Positions 35,573 through 45,970 are shown, counted from the stretch's first letter. The stretch: 64,000 nt of DNA from Pararhizobium sp. A13 (GCF_040126305.1 NZ_CP149510.1:3793001-3857000), one strand, 5' to 3'. The notes: generated by a model from the letters alone, not told the origin. Program-made: numbers and translations.

Positions 35573-35827
35573 ATGCGAACAAGCAAACCCATCACCGTAA
35601 CTCTCGGCAAGCAGCAAGCCTCTCTGGATGCGCGCCTACAGTCAGGCGCGTATGAATCGGCAAGCGAAGTCGTGCGCGCAGGTTTGCGCGCCCTTGATCG
35701 CGAAGAGGCAGCTTTGGACGAAATCATGCGCGCCAAAATTCTAGAAGCGATAAACGATCCTCGGCCCGATGTTCCGGCGGCAGACGTTTTCGCGCGCCTT
35801 CGCTCTCGCCATGCTGAGGGAAGGTAA
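35573..35827 (+). CDS. parD: Type II antitoxin, ParD family
   Basis: An 84-residue ribbon-helix-helix antitoxin: PITVTLGKQQASLDARLQSGAYESASEVVRAGLRALDREE, the CopG/ParD DNA-binding core, then a toxin-binding tail. It represses its own operon with ParE and neutralises ParE. ATG at 35573 is chosen; a longer frame from 35462 crosses the promoter palindrome. The toxin gene starts 3 bases after the stop. Confidence 0.85.
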   Translation: MRTSKPITVTLGKQQASLDARLQSGAYESASEVVRAGLRALDREEAALDEIMRAKILEAINDPRPDVPAADVFARLRSRHAEGR

Positions 35828-35830
35828 GCT

Positions 35831-36115
35831 GTGACGTATAAAGTCGTCTTTCGTCCCGCAGCGGAAAACGATCTTATCGCACTCTATCGCTACATCGCGA
35901 CAAACAGCGGCCTCCAACCAGCGGACGCATATATCGATCGTATCGAACAGGCATGCATGGCCCTTGCGGATTTTCCCCTTCGCGGTACGCTGCGCGACGA
36001 TCTTCATCCAGACCTGCGCATCACTGGCTTTGAACGTCGCGCGTCGGTTGCGTTCCTTGTCGAGAACGATACAGTCCGCATTCTTGCCACTCCCCCCTCT
36101 GCCCGTGTTAGCTAG
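35831..36115 (+). CDS. parE: Type II toxin, ParE/RelE superfamily, atypical C terminus
   Basis: A 94-residue ParE-like toxin (YKVVFRPAAENDLIALYRYIATNSG, GLRITGFERRASVAFLVENDTVRIL), the family that poisons DNA gyrase. GTG start at 35831. The usual ending after RIL (a basic segment such as HRGRD) is replaced by ATPPSARVS, so the C-terminal end may be worn or frameshifted, and activity is uncertain. The stop lies 3 bases before the next LysR gene. Confidence 0.78.
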   Translation: MTYKVVFRPAAENDLIALYRYIATNSGLQPADAYIDRIEQACMALADFPLRGTLRDDLHPDLRITGFERRASVAFLVENDTVRILATPPSARVS

Positions 36116-36118
36116 GCC

Positions 36119-37030
36119 ATGGCCTTCACCCTCCGTCAGCTCCAATATTTCGTCGCCGTCGCCGAACAGGGCTCCATTACCCGGGCGGCGCAGAACCTGT
36201 CGATCTCGCAATCGTCGATAACCGAAGCAGTCAAGGAATTGGAGACGGACTTGGGCGTCGAGTTGTTCGAACGGCATCCGCGCGGGTTGCACATCACCCA
36301 TAACGGCCACCAGTTCCTGCGCCATGCGACCAAGATCCTTGCAGGCGTATCGGATGCGCGACGGTCGTTTTCACAGGAACGAGAATCGCGCACCGGCGGC
36401 AAGCTCAATCTTGGCGTGACCTCGCTCGTTGCCGGCTACGTCCTCTCCGATCTCCTTGCCCGCTATCGCCGCGCTTGCCCGGAAGTCGAGGTCAGTGCCA
36501 TCGAAGACAATGGCTCCTATCTCGAACATCTGCTGGTCGGCGGCGAGCTCGATGTTGCCGTCATGGTCATTTCCAACCTGCGCGACCGCATGGCGCTGCA
36601 AGCAGAAATCATCGAGACTTCGCCCTATCGCCTCTGGCTGCCGCTCGGACATCCGCTGGTTTCCGCTGATATCATCTCCGTTGCCGATATCGCCAAAGAG
36701 CCGTTGATCATGCTGACGGTCGATGAAATCGAAGAGAATACCGGCAAGCTTTTGACCGCGCTCGGCGCCCGCCCGCATGTCGCCTTCCGCACCCGCTCGG
36801 TCGAGGCGGTGCGCAGCCTGGTCGCCACCGGCGCCGGCATCGCCCTTTTGCCCGATCTCGTCTACCGGCCGTGGTCGCTGGAAGGCGACCGGATCGAAAG
36901 CCGGGACGTCTCCGGCGCTCTCCCCGTGGTCCAGGTCGGCATGGTCTGGCGCAAGGGATCCGGGTTGCCGCAATCGGCAAAAGACTTCATCGGGATTGCA
37001 GAGGCCCTGCGCAGTGGCAGGTCCCGGTAA
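36119..37030 (+). CDS. LysR-family transcriptional regulator
   Basis: A 303-residue LysR regulator: helix-turn-helix at about 1-60 (LRQLQYFVAVAEQGSITRAA, SITEAVKELETDLG), effector domain from about 95 to the end. It stands 127 bases before the ydcSTUV-patD operon on the same strand, so control of polyamine/gamma-aminobutyraldehyde genes is plausible. It begins 3 bases after parE, which suggests the toxin-antitoxin pair inserted next to it. Confidence 0.87.
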   Translation: MAFTLRQLQYFVAVAEQGSITRAAQNLSISQSSITEAVKELETDLGVELFERHPRGLHITHNGHQFLRHATKILAGVSDARRSFSQERESRTGGKLNLGVTSLVAGYVLSDLLARYRRACPEVEVSAIEDNGSYLEHLLVGGELDVAVMVISNLRDRMALQAEIIETSPYRLWLPLGHPLVSADIISVADIAKEPLIMLTVDEIEENTGKLLTALGARPHVAFRTRSVEAVRSLVATGAGIALLPDLVYRPWSLEGDRIESRDVSGALPVVQVGMVWRKGSGLPQSAKDFIGIAEALRSGRSR

Positions 37031-37157
37031 ATTCGATCGATATCGGTAAAACCGATAGCAACATTCTGATTAATGAATTTGCGAAAGTGGCAAAATAGAG
37101 GCACCTTTTCTTCTGGGAACAGAACCGTGAAATACGGACCAAACCGGGAGACTGAAG

Positions 37158-38318
37158 ATGAAGCAGATTCTGAAATCCTGCACCGCGCTCACCCTTTCGC
37201 TCGCTTTCGCCACCCACGCTTTTGCTCAGGAGCCGCTGAAGGAACTCGGCAAGGGCGAAGGCGAACTGTCGATCGTCGCCTGGGCCGGCTATATCGAGCG
37301 CGGCGAGACCGACAAGGCCTATGACTGGGTCACCGGCTTCGAAAAGGACACCGGCTGCAAGGTCAGCGTCAAGACCGCGGCAACCTCGGATGAAATGGTC
37401 GCGCTGATGAACGAAGGCGGCTTCGACCTCGTCACCGCCTCGGGCGACGCGTCGCTGCGGCTGGTTGCTGGCAAGCGCGTCCAGCCGATCAACACCGCCC
37501 TCATCCCAAGCTGGTCGACCATCGACGAGCGTCTTCAGAACGCGCCCTGGCATACGGTGAACGGCACGCACTACGGCACGCCCTATGTCTGGGGCCCGAA
37601 CGTCTTGATGTACAACACCGAAGCTTTCAAGGGCGAAGCGCCGAAGAGCTGGAACGTCGTGTTCGAAGAGATGGCATTGCCGGACGGCAAGTCCAACAAG
37701 GGCCGCGTCCAGGCCTATGACGGCCCGATCCATGTGGCCGACGCCGCCAACTACCTGATGTTCCATAAGCCGGAACTCGGCATCAAGAACCCTTACGAAC
37801 TCAACGAGGACCAGTACAAAGCAGCCCTCGACTTGCTTCGCGTCCAGCGCACGCTGGCGAACCGCTACTGGCATGACGCGATGATCCAGATCGACGACTT
37901 CAAGAACGAAGGTGTCGTCGCCTCCGGCTCCTGGCCCTTCCAGGTCAACCTCCTGAAGGCCGAAAAGCAGCCGATCGCCTCCGTCTTCCCGGAAGAGGGT
38001 GCTACCGGCTGGGCTGACACGACCATGCTGCATGCCGAAAGCGCCCACCCCAACTGCGCCTATATGTGGATGGAACACTCGCTGTCACCCAAGGTTCAGG
38101 GCGACGTCTCGGCCTGGTTCGGCACCGTTCCTTCGGTACCGGCCGCCTGCAAGGGCAATGAACTCCTGACCGACGAAGGTTGCGCTGCCAACGGCTACAA
38201 CGACTTCGAGAAGGTCAAGTTCTGGAAGACGCCGGTTTCAAAATGCGAGAGCCAGGGCGAATGCGTGCCTTATCACCGCTGGGTGTCGGACTATATCGGC
38301 GTCATTGGCGGCCGGTAA
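37158..38318 (+). CDS. ydcS: ABC transporter periplasmic polyamine-type binding protein YdcS
   Basis: A 386-residue binding protein with a signal peptide (MKQILKSCTALTLSLAFATHAFAQ). It is very similar to E. coli YdcS as I recall it: YIERGETDK, DWVTGFEKDTGC, ATSDEM, DLVTASGDASLRL, GKRVQPINTALIP, and KGRVQAYDGPI. YdcS belongs to the YdcSTUV putrescine-type importer and has also been reported as a PHB synthase. Gene order with ATPase, two permeases and an aldehyde dehydrogenase is the same as in E. coli. Confidence 0.9.
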   Translation: MKQILKSCTALTLSLAFATHAFAQEPLKELGKGEGELSIVAWAGYIERGETDKAYDWVTGFEKDTGCKVSVKTAATSDEMVALMNEGGFDLVTASGDASLRLVAGKRVQPINTALIPSWSTIDERLQNAPWHTVNGTHYGTPYVWGPNVLMYNTEAFKGEAPKSWNVVFEEMALPDGKSNKGRVQAYDGPIHVADAANYLMFHKPELGIKNPYELNEDQYKAALDLLRVQRTLANRYWHDAMIQIDDFKNEGVVASGSWPFQVNLLKAEKQPIASVFPEEGATGWADTTMLHAESAHPNCAYMWMEHSLSPKVQGDVSAWFGTVPSVPAACKGNELLTDEGCAANGYNDFEKVKFWKTPVSKCESQGECVPYHRWVSDYIGVIGGR

Positions 38319-38337
38319 ACGGCAAACTCGGATCTGA

Positions 38338-38461
38338 TCTCCCCCCTGGAGGGGGAGATGTCACGAAGTGACAGAGGGGGGTAAACTCTCCTCACATGCG
38401 GAGCGGGCTTACCCCCTCTGTCGGCGATGCCGACATCTCCCCCTCAAAGGGGGGAGATCAC
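38338..38461. repeat. Intergenic palindromic repeat D (RIME-like) between ydcS and ydcT
   Basis: ctcccccctggagggggagat and a second copy (atctccccctcaaaggggggagat) face each other, each with a short internal hairpin; tgtcacgaagtgacag lies in the left half. The same words occur in repeat E at 50.7-50.9 kb, so these are copies of one family. Confidence 0.75.
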
Positions 38462-38511
38462 CGCGACCTGTGTGATAACCCAATCAATAGCTTGCGGAGC
38501 AAGGAAGACCC

Positions 38512-39510
38512 ATGACCGCCGCCGTCCTGTTCGAAAACGTCTCCCGCCACTTCGGCACTGTCAAGGCCGTCGATGCGGTCGACCTTGAAGTCGCAGCCGG
38601 CGAATTCTTCGCCATGCTCGGCCCTTCCGGTTCCGGCAAAACCACTTGCCTGCGGCTGATGGCCGGCTTCGAGCAACCCACCGACGGCCATATCGAGATT
38701 TTCGGCGAAACCGCCGAGGGCGTGCCGCCCTATCGCCGCAGCGTCAATACGGTGTTCCAGGACTATGCCCTCTTCCCGCACCTCTCCATTCTCGACAACG
38801 TCGCCTACGGCCTGATGGTCAAGGGCGTCGGGAGGCAAGAACGCCGCAGGGCGGCCGAGGATGCGCTCGCGATGGTCAAGCTGCCGGGCTACGGCCAGCG
38901 CCGTCCGGGCCAGCTCTCCGGCGGCCAGCGCCAGCGCGTGGCACTTGCCCGAGCCCTCGTCAACAAGCCGAAGGTGCTGCTGCTCGACGAGCCGCTCGGT
39001 GCGCTCGACCTCAAGCTGCGCGAGCAGATGCAGGAAGAGCTGAAGAGCCTGCAGAAATCGCTCGGTATCACCTTCGTCTTCGTCACCCACGACCAGGGCG
39101 AGGCCCTGTCGATGGCAGACCGCATCGCCGTGTTCAACGACGGCAAGATCCAGCAACTCGGCACGCCGGAAGATATCTACCAGCGGCCGCAGACCCGCTT
39201 CGTCGCCGATTTCGTCGGTTCGTCCAACATCCTGTCCAGCGCCATCTGCGCCAAGCTCGGGGTACCCGCCGCCGCCGCAAGCCTGCGCCCGGAAGCGATT
39301 GCCATCGGCATCTCCTGGGCAGAGCAACTCACCCTGCCCGGCACTGTCACCGCCCACAGCTTCCTCGGCGCGGTCAACCGCGTCAGCGTCGACTGCGCCG
39401 GAGAAAGGATCATCGTCGCCAGCCCCGCCGCCATGCCCGTACCCGATATCGGCGCGCACGTGCAGCTCGCCTTCTCGCGCAACGACCTTCACTTGATGGA
39501 GGTTGCATGA
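38512..39510 (+). CDS. ydcT: ABC transporter ATP-binding protein YdcT
   Basis: PotA-type ATPase, 332 residues. Walker A GPSGSGKTT near residue 39, signature LSGGQRQRVAL near 138, Walker B LLLDEPLGALD near 161, switch histidine in VTHDQGEAL, and a C-terminal TOBE domain. AAGGA precedes the ATG. Its stop overlaps the start of the first permease (ATGA). Confidence 0.9.
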   Translation: MTAAVLFENVSRHFGTVKAVDAVDLEVAAGEFFAMLGPSGSGKTTCLRLMAGFEQPTDGHIEIFGETAEGVPPYRRSVNTVFQDYALFPHLSILDNVAYGLMVKGVGRQERRRAAEDALAMVKLPGYGQRRPGQLSGGQRQRVALARALVNKPKVLLLDEPLGALDLKLREQMQEELKSLQKSLGITFVFVTHDQGEALSMADRIAVFNDGKIQQLGTPEDIYQRPQTRFVADFVGSSNILSSAICAKLGVPAAAASLRPEAIAIGISWAEQLTLPGTVTAHSFLGAVNRVSVDCAGERIIVASPAAMPVPDIGAHVQLAFSRNDLHLMEVA

Positions 39511-40457
39511 CCTTCGCCTCCACGCAGACCATCCTGCCGAACAGGCCCCGCCTGACCGGACGAATTTCAGACTTCCTCTGGAAGCACCCGCACGTCTTGC
39601 TCGCCGTGCTGCTCGGACCGCCCGTCCTCTGGCTCGGCATCATCTATCTCGGCTCGCTGTTTGCGCTTCTGCTGCAGAGCTTCTTCTCGATCGACGATTT
39701 CTCCGGGCTGATCAATTACGAGTTCACGCTTGCGACCTACAAGCAGCTGCTGTCGAATGCCAATTTCGACATCATCGTCCGCACGGTCACGATGGCCTCC
39801 GCGGTCACGCTGTTTTCGGCGCTGATCGCCTTCCCGATCGCCTATTACGCGGCGCGTTATGCCAAGGGGAAATGGAAGGCCGTCTTCTATCTCGGCGTGA
39901 TGCTGCCGCTCTGGTCGAGCTACCTCGTCAAGATCTATGCCTGGAAGCTGATCCTCGCCAAGGAAGGCATCCTCACCTGGGCCTTCACCAAACTCAACCT
40001 GCTCTGGCTGCTCGACGGCTGGCTCTCGCTTCCCATCATCGGCGGCAATTCGCTCTCGGTCAGCTATACCGGCACCTTCCTCGTCTTCGTCTATGTCTGG
40101 ATGCCTTTCATGATCCTGCCGATCCAGGCAGCGCTTGAGCGCGTGCCCGCCAATCTGATCGAGGCCTCGTCCGATCTCGGCGGCACGCCGCAGCAGACAT
40201 TCCGGCATGTGCTCTTTCCGCTGGCGCTACCCGGCATCGTCGCCGGCTCGATCTTCACCTTCTCGCTGACGCTCGGCGACTACATCATCCCTCAGATCGT
40301 CGGCTCGTCGCGCCTGTTCATCGGCCAGGCCGTCTATGCGCAGCAGGGCACGGCCGGCAACATCCCGCTCGCCGCCGCCTTCACCGTCGTGCCGATCGTC
40401 ATCATGGGCCTCTATCTGTGGATGGCCAAACGCATGGGGGCCTTCGATGCGCTCTGA
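39507..40457 (+). CDS. ydcU: ABC transporter permease YdcU
   Basis: Inner-membrane subunit, 316 residues, PotB-like. Membrane helices start near residue 30 ([19 protein letters not shown]), and the EAA loop is [23 protein letters not shown] near 215. The ATG at 39507 overlaps the ATPase stop. A much longer frame back to 38646 only shadows the ATPase gene and is rejected. Confidence 0.88.
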   Translation: MTFASTQTILPNRPRLTGRISDFLWKHPHVLLAVLLGPPVLWLGIIYLGSLFALLLQSFFSIDDFSGLINYEFTLATYKQLLSNANFDIIVRTVTMASAVTLFSALIAFPIAYYAARYAKGKWKAVFYLGVMLPLWSSYLVKIYAWKLILAKEGILTWAFTKLNLLWLLDGWLSLPIIGGNSLSVSYTGTFLVFVYVWMPFMILPIQAALERVPANLIEASSDLGGTPQQTFRHVLFPLALPGIVAGSIFTFSLTLGDYIIPQIVGSSRLFIGQAVYAQQGTAGNIPLAAAFTVVPIVIMGLYLWMAKRMGAFDAL

Positions 40458-41259
40458 CCGCTCATCTGCACCGCTCGGCCTGAAGATCGCCGCCATCGGC
40501 GGGCTCGCCTTCCTGCATATTCCGATCCTCTTGATCTTCCTCTATGCCTTCACGACGGAGGAAAAGAGCTATCAGTTCCCGCCACCGGGGCTGACGCTGC
40601 AATGGTTTGCCGTCACCTGGAACCGGCCGGATGTCTGGGCAGCACTCACTTTGTCGGTCAAGGTCGCGACGATCGCCACAGCGATTGCCCTCGTGCTTGG
40701 CACGCTCTGCGCGGCCGCCGTCAGCCAGACGCGCTTCTTCGGCCGCGAAACCATCTCGCTGCTCGTCATCCTGCCGATCGCGCTTCCCGGCATCATCACC
40801 GGCATTGCGCTCCGCTCGGCCTTCTCGATGGCCGATATCCCCTTCTCCTTCTGGACCATCGTTCTCGGCCACGCGACCTTCTGCATCGTCGTCGTCTACA
40901 ACAATGCCGTCGCCCGCTTCCGCCGCGTCTCCGGTTCGCTGATCGAGGCCTCGATGGATCTCGGCGCCGACGGTTTCCAGACGTTCCGCCATGTCATCCT
41001 GCCGAATATCGGCACGGCGCTTCTGGCCGGCGGCATGCTCGCCTTCGCACTGTCCTTCGACGAGGTCATCGTCACCACCTTCACCGGCGGCCAGCAGTCG
41101 ACGCTGCCGATCTGGATGCTCGAAGAACTCATTCGCCCGCGCCAGAGGCCGGTCACCAATGTCGTCGCCATGGTGGTGATGCTGGTGACGTTCCTGCCGA
41201 TCCTGGCGGCCTATTACCTCACGCGCGACGGCGACCAGATCGCCGGTGCCGGCAAATAG
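40447..41259 (+). CDS. ydcV: ABC transporter permease YdcV
   Basis: Second inner-membrane subunit, 270 residues, PotC-like ([27 protein letters not shown] loop [23 protein letters not shown] near residue 165). ATG at 40447 overlaps the ydcU stop by 11 bases. In E. coli, YdcV has also been tied to natural DNA uptake. Aldehyde dehydrogenase gene follows after 72 bases. Confidence 0.88.
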   Translation: MRSDRSSAPLGLKIAAIGGLAFLHIPILLIFLYAFTTEEKSYQFPPPGLTLQWFAVTWNRPDVWAALTLSVKVATIATAIALVLGTLCAAAVSQTRFFGRETISLLVILPIALPGIITGIALRSAFSMADIPFSFWTIVLGHATFCIVVVYNNAVARFRRVSGSLIEASMDLGADGFQTFRHVILPNIGTALLAGGMLAFALSFDEVIVTTFTGGQQSTLPIWMLEELIRPRQRPVTNVVAMVVMLVTFLPILAAYYLTRDGDQIAGAGK

Positions 41260-41331
41260 TCACGCGCCTGTTTCGGAAAATTGGACACGGTTTTCCGACT
41301 AAAACAGACGCCAGAAAAAGGGAGAACGGAC

Positions 41332-42759
41332 ATGGATACACAATTGCTGATCGGATCGACATTCGAAGCCGGAACCGAAGCAGAGGAACTGATCCTCAAT
41401 CCGCGGACCGGTGCCAAAATCATCGACCTGCCGGAAGCCTCGCAATCGCAAATCGAGCGCGCCGTCGATGCGGCCGAGAAGGCCTTTGTCACGTGGTCGA
41501 TGACGACACCCAGCGAGCGATCCGGCTATCTGCTGAAGATCGCCGATGCGATTGAAAAGGACGCCGATAACTTCGCCGCCCTCGAAGCCCTGAACTGTGG
41601 CAAGCCGATCAATGCCGTGCGCAATGACGAGCTGCCGGCGATCATCGACTGCTGGCGCTTCTTCGCCGGCGCGGTGCGTTCGATGCACGCGCCTGTTGCG
41701 GGCGAATACCTGCCAGGCTTCACCTCGATGATCCGCCGCGATCCCATAGGCGTCGTCGGCTCGATCGCGCCCTGGAACTATCCGCTGATGATGATGGCCT
41801 GGAAACTGGCGCCGGCGATTGCAGGCGGCAACACCGTCGTCTTCAAGCCGTCGGAACAGACACCGCTGACGGCACTGAAGATGGCGCGGCTGCTCGCCGA
41901 TATTCTGCCGGAAGGCGTCGTCAACGTCATTCTCGGGCGCGGCGAAACGGTCGGCAATACCCTGATCAACCATCCGAAGATCGGCATGGTCTCAATCACC
42001 GGCGATATCGCCACGGGCAAGAAGGTGCTGCAGGCGGCCGCGAAGACGGTCAAGCGCACCCATCTCGAACTCGGTGGCAAGGCCCCGGTGATCGTCTATG
42101 ACGACGCCGACCTCGAAGCTGTCGTGAGTGGCATCCGGACCTTCGGCTATTACAATGCCGGCCAGGACTGCACCGCCGCCTGCCGCATCTATGCGCAGGA
42201 CGGCATCTACGAGAAGCTGGTCGCCGACCTCACCGCCGCCGTCTCGACGATCAAATACAATCTCGCCGACGACACCGAAAACGAGATCGGCCCGCTCATT
42301 TCCAAACGCCAGCGCGACCGGGTGGCGAGCTTCGTCGAGCGCGCGAGCGAACAGAAGCATATCCAGATCACCACCGGTGGTGACCTCGGCAGCAAGGACG
42401 GCTTCTTCTTCCAGCCGACCGTCGTCGCGGGCGCCACCCAGGAAGACGAGATCGTCCGCCGCGAAGTCTTTGGCCCCGTCGTCTCGGTCACCCGCTTCAC
42501 CGACAATGACCAGGCCGTCACCTGGGCGAACGACAGCGACTACGGCCTTGCCTCCTCGGTCTGGACCAAGGATATCACCAAGGCGATGAAGGCCGCATCC
42601 CGCCTGCAATATGGCTGCACCTGGATCAACACCCACTTCATGCTGACCAATGAAATGCCGCATGGTGGCGTCAAGCAGTCCGGCTACGGCAAGGACATGT
42701 CGATCTATGCGCTGGAAGACTACACAGCCGTGCGCCACGTCATGATCAATCACGGCTAG
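41332..42759 (+). CDS. patD: Gamma-aminobutyraldehyde dehydrogenase
   Basis: NAD-dependent oxidation of 4-aminobutanal to GABA, a step of putrescine catabolism. The 475-residue protein resembles E. coli PatD/YdcW closely ([37 protein letters not shown], catalytic Cys in [13 protein letters not shown] near residue 280, [24 protein letters not shown]). GGGAGAACGG precedes the ATG. The position after ydcSTUV repeats the E. coli operon. Betaine-aldehyde activity is possible, as in related enzymes. Confidence 0.9.
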   Translation: MDTQLLIGSTFEAGTEAEELILNPRTGAKIIDLPEASQSQIERAVDAAEKAFVTWSMTTPSERSGYLLKIADAIEKDADNFAALEALNCGKPINAVRNDELPAIIDCWRFFAGAVRSMHAPVAGEYLPGFTSMIRRDPIGVVGSIAPWNYPLMMMAWKLAPAIAGGNTVVFKPSEQTPLTALKMARLLADILPEGVVNVILGRGETVGNTLINHPKIGMVSITGDIATGKKVLQAAAKTVKRTHLELGGKAPVIVYDDADLEAVVSGIRTFGYYNAGQDCTAACRIYAQDGIYEKLVADLTAAVSTIKYNLADDTENEIGPLISKRQRDRVASFVERASEQKHIQITTGGDLGSKDGFFFQPTVVAGATQEDEIVRREVFGPVVSVTRFTDNDQAVTWANDSDYGLASSVWTKDITKAMKAASRLQYGCTWINTHFMLTNEMPHGGVKQSGYGKDMSIYALEDYTAVRHVMINHG

Positions 42760-42812
42760 CCACGGCCAGCGGCGACTGACAGTTCACCTCACGCTCAGTT
42801 GGTTATCCATAT

Positions 42813-42850
42813 GAAAAGGCCACGGTTTTCGCACCGTGGCCTTTTCGGTT
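42813..42850 (+). terminator. Rho-independent terminator of the ydc-pat operon
   Basis: GAAAAGGCCACGG pairs perfectly with CCGTGGCCTTTTC around an 8-base loop, with T-rich sequence after it. It lies 53 bases beyond the patD stop. Confidence 0.85.
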
Positions 42851-42921
42851 TTCGCGTTCTTCTTCGAAATTTTATAAAGCGCCCGCTCAAATGTTGCGCA
42901 AATCCCACAAACGACAAAACA

Positions 42922-42936
42922 TGACTATAATAATCA
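42922..42936. promoter_or_regulatory. Iron-responsive operator (RirA-type, TGA-N9-TCA)
   Basis: TGACTATAATAATCA fits the rhizobial iron-responsive operator pattern TGA-N9-TCA bound by RirA. It lies 75-90 bases upstream of the siderophore receptor gene, in an AT-rich promoter stretch. Repression in iron-replete cells is therefore likely for the receptor-FhuF-binding protein operon. Confidence 0.65.
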
Positions 42937-43011
42937 TAAAATTCACTTTTCCGCGAAAGGAATCTTGATAAAGAAACTCATCTTATCTCGCCTGTCCAGA
43001 AAGTGCATGAC

Positions 43012-45201
43012 ATGCCCCATCTTCGTTACCCCATTCGGTCCACCGTCCGTTTCGCCCTCGCCGGCACCTCGCTGCTCGCCTTGTCGCTGGTGGCATTCGC
43101 GCAGGATGCAGAGCAAGCCGCAACGACGAGTGACGGGGCGACGACGCTCGAAGCCTTGACCGTCACCGGCGGCAGCGGCGGCGTCATCACCGCCGATGGC
43201 TATGTCGGCACGAGCAGTGCCACCGGCGCCAAGGTCGACACGCCCTTCCTGCAGACGCCGCAATCGATCTCGTCGGTAACGGAACAGCAGTTGAAGGACC
43301 GCAACCCGCAGACCCTTCTCGACACGCTCGCCTATACGCCGGGTTCTCGTGTCGGCGCCTATGGTTTCGATCCGCGCTTCGATTCGTTCACGGTGCGTGG
43401 CTTCGACGTCACCTATACTGGCGTGTTTCGCGACAACCTGCGCCAACCGGGCGCCAGTTCTTCGCTGTTCAAGACCGAGCCCTATGGTCTCGAAGGTGTC
43501 TCCATCCTGCGCGGCCCCTCGTCGGCGCTCTACGGCGCATCCGGCGCCGGTGGTCTCTTCAACCTGATCACCAAGCGGCCGACCGAAGTGCCGCTGCATG
43601 AACTGCAGCTACAATACGGCACCGATAACCGTTACCAGGGGCAGTTCGATTTCTCGGGCCCGGTCAACGAAACCGACCCGGTCTACTACCGCATGACCGG
43701 CCTGCTGCGTGACGCCGACACCGAGCAAGTGAGCGTTCCCGATGACCGCGTCTATATTGCCCCGGCCTTCACCTGGAAGCCGGACGAAGACACAAAGCTG
43801 ACGATCCTGGGTGAATATTCACGCACCAAGACCGGCGGTTCTGCCGCGTACTACAACGATCCGTTGACTGGCGAAGTGACGGATATTTTCGCCGGCAATC
43901 CGGATTTCAACGATTCGGTACAGAAGCAGGCCCGTATCGGCTACGAATTCGAGCACCGTCTCAACGAGACATTCACGTTCCGCCAGAACATGCGTGTCTC
44001 CACGCTGAATATCGACACGGACTGGGCCTTCGCCTATGCGCCGAACGCCGTCGATCCGACGCTGCTCGACAGCAGCGCCGGCACGTTCGATGAGCGCCTG
44101 ACGGCTTTCGTGATCGACAACCAGCTGGAAGCGCAGTTCGATACCGGCGCGCTGGACCACACATTGCTTGCAGGCATCGACTACACCAAGCTGCGCTTCC
44201 GTTCGCTTTCCGGCACCGGCTTCACGCCGCCGCTCGATACAAACAATCCGACGGTAGGCCGCCCGACCGATCCGATCGACTTCACCAGCCGCGTCGTGCA
44301 GGACCAGTGGCAGCTCGGCACCTATGTGCAGGACCAGATCCGCTACGACGCCTGGGCGCTGACGGCCGGCGCACGCTACGACTGGGTCTCGACCGACACG
44401 GACACGACCGACCTGACCACGGACACCCTGAGCACGGTGTCCCAGAAGGACAAGGAATTTTCCGGCCGCATCGGCCTGACCTATGAGACCGACTTCGGTC
44501 TGGCGCCCTATATCAGCTATTCTACCGCCTTCGCGCCCAATGCCGGAATCAACAGGGAAACGAACCAGCCATTCAAGCCGACAGAGAGCGAACAGGAAGA
44601 AATTGGCGTCAAGTATCTGCTACCCAGCAGCAATACGATGATCACCGCCGCCCTGTTCAATATCGACCAGAAGAACAGCCTCTACTACGAGGTTCTGGAC
44701 CTGGGGAGCGGACCCGAGAACGTTCAGGTGCAGCGCGGCAAAGTGCGGTCCCGCGGCTTCGAGATCGAGGCGAATACCAGCCTCGACAACGGTTTGTCGC
44801 TGGTCGCCTCCTACACCTATACCGACGCCAAGATCACCGAAGGCCCGGCGGATACGGTCGGCAACTACGTCTCCTCCGTGCCGCGCCACATGGCTTCGAT
44901 CTGGGCGGACTACACCTTGCCTGCGGATGGCGTGGGCGCCGGCCTTGGCTTTGGCGCCGGCGCGCGCTTCCTCGGATCCAGCTACGGCAACGACCAGAAC
45001 ACGACGCGCAACTCCTCCCGCGTCCTGTTCGATGCCGCCGCCCACTATGACTTCGCAGCTCTCGACAAGAAGTATGAAGGCCTGCGTCTGCAGGTGAACG
45101 CCACGAATGTCTTCGATCGGCGCGAAGCGGTTTGCTCGGCAGGTTTCTGCTACCGCGACCAGGGCCGCGCCGTGATCGGCTCGTTGAAATACAGCTGGTG
45201 A
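43012..45201 (+). CDS. TonB-dependent siderophore receptor (FhuA/FoxA type)
   Basis: A 729-residue outer-membrane receptor. Signal peptide at residues 1-32 (FALAGTSLLALSLVAFAQDA), TonB box-like LEALTVTGG near 47, plug domain (PQSISSVTEQQLKDRNPQT, LRGPSSALYGASGAGGLFN), and 22-strand barrel ending in the aromatic residue of LKYSW. The type is that of hydroxamate or ferrichrome receptors. FhuF-like reductase and a periplasmic binding protein follow directly, and an iron box precedes. GTG at 43003 is an alternative start. Confidence 0.9.
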   Translation: MPHLRYPIRSTVRFALAGTSLLALSLVAFAQDAEQAATTSDGATTLEALTVTGGSGGVITADGYVGTSSATGAKVDTPFLQTPQSISSVTEQQLKDRNPQTLLDTLAYTPGSRVGAYGFDPRFDSFTVRGFDVTYTGVFRDNLRQPGASSSLFKTEPYGLEGVSILRGPSSALYGASGAGGLFNLITKRPTEVPLHELQLQYGTDNRYQGQFDFSGPVNETDPVYYRMTGLLRDADTEQVSVPDDRVYIAPAFTWKPDEDTKLTILGEYSRTKTGGSAAYYNDPLTGEVTDIFAGNPDFNDSVQKQARIGYEFEHRLNETFTFRQNMRVSTLNIDTDWAFAYAPNAVDPTLLDSSAGTFDERLTAFVIDNQLEAQFDTGALDHTLLAGIDYTKLRFRSLSGTGFTPPLDTNNPTVGRPTDPIDFTSRVVQDQWQLGTYVQDQIRYDAWALTAGARYDWVSTDTDTTDLTTDTLSTVSQKDKEFSGRIGLTYETDFGLAPYISYSTAFAPNAGINRETNQPFKPTESEQEEIGVKYLLPSSNTMITAALFNIDQKNSLYYEVLDLGSGPENVQVQRGKVRSRGFEIEANTSLDNGLSLVASYTYTDAKITEGPADTVGNYVSSVPRHMASIWADYTLPADGVGAGLGFGAGARFLGSSYGNDQNTTRNSSRVLFDAAAHYDFAALDKKYEGLRLQVNATNVFDRREAVCSAGFCYRDQGRAVIGSLKYSW

Positions 45202-45205
45202 GATT

Positions 45206-45970
45206 TTGACAGCGACCGCCAACCATGAGGACAAGACCGCATTCGGGCCATCGAGCCTGAAGGCGGTCTTTGCCGGCGAACATGCCTGGTGCGGCGAGAA
45301 GTTGATGCTGTCCTCGGAACTGGAAGACGCCGTTCCATTGGATGAATTCTTCCGCTCCGGCGGCTTTTCAGCGGCGCTTAACACTTATGCCGCCACGCAT
45401 GGCGGCACCGATCGGCGCGCGGTCGCCTCCATGTGGTCGCTCTACTATTTTTCGACCCTGACAATCCCCTACATCGTCGCGCGCCGGGCCGATCGTGCAT
45501 TGCCGGTCGCCGCGCAAAACATGACGATCGCTCTTGCCGAGGACGGGCTGCCCCGCGCCTTGGGGCTCGCCGGTGTGGGAGATTGGAGCGAAGGCGAAGA
45601 CGGCGATCTCCTGTCCTTCGTGATGCCTCTGGTCAGCCAGCATCTCGCCGAAGTCGTCGCGCAACTGAAGGCGCATGGTGGCATTGCGCCGAAACTTGCC
45701 TGGAACAACGCGGCGGTCTACATCGACTACGCCTTCAACGCGACCGAGCGAGAACGCGCGGGCGACGGCGATGCCTGGGCCTCACGGCCACTCTTTTCCG
45801 AGCCGCATTTGCCCGATGGATCGGCCAACCCCTTCCTCGGCTGCCTGCGCCACGAGGCCGAAGGCAGAGAGACCGTGTGCCGCCGCAAAGTCTGCTGCCT
45901 GCGCTACCTGCTGCCCGGTATTCCGAGCTGCGGCGACCTCTGCGCATTGCCGGCCCAAAGAAAGCAATGA
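45206..45970 (+). CDS. FhuF-like ferric siderophore reductase
   Basis: Cytoplasmic reductase that releases iron from hydroxamate siderophores. The 254-residue protein ends with the FhuF 2Fe-2S motif, CC-x10-C-x2-C (KVCCLRYLLPGIPSCGDLC). The only supportable start is TTG at 45206, five bases after the receptor stop. Its stop overlaps the next gene's ATG (ATGA). Translation is probably coupled on both sides. Confidence 0.85.
   Translation: MTATANHEDKTAFGPSSLKAVFAGEHAWCGEKLMLSSELEDAVPLDEFFRSGGFSAALNTYAATHGGTDRRAVASMWSLYYFSTLTIPYIVARRADRALPVAAQNMTIALAEDGLPRALGLAGVGDWSEGEDGDLLSFVMPLVSQHLAEVVAQLKAHGGIAPKLAWNNAAVYIDYAFNATERERAGDGDAWASRPLFSEPHLPDGSANPFLGCLRHEAEGRETVCRRKVCCLRYLLPGIPSCGDLCALPAQRKQ

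Noticed and set aside
38646..39506. N-terminal 287-codon extension of the YdcU permease
   Set aside because: It runs over the entire ydcT gene in another frame, has no transporter features, and the ATGA overlap at 39507 gives a normal permease.
45433..45966. N-terminal extension of the siderophore binding protein
   Set aside because: It shadows the FhuF-like gene; the ATG at 45967 begins a proper signal peptide.
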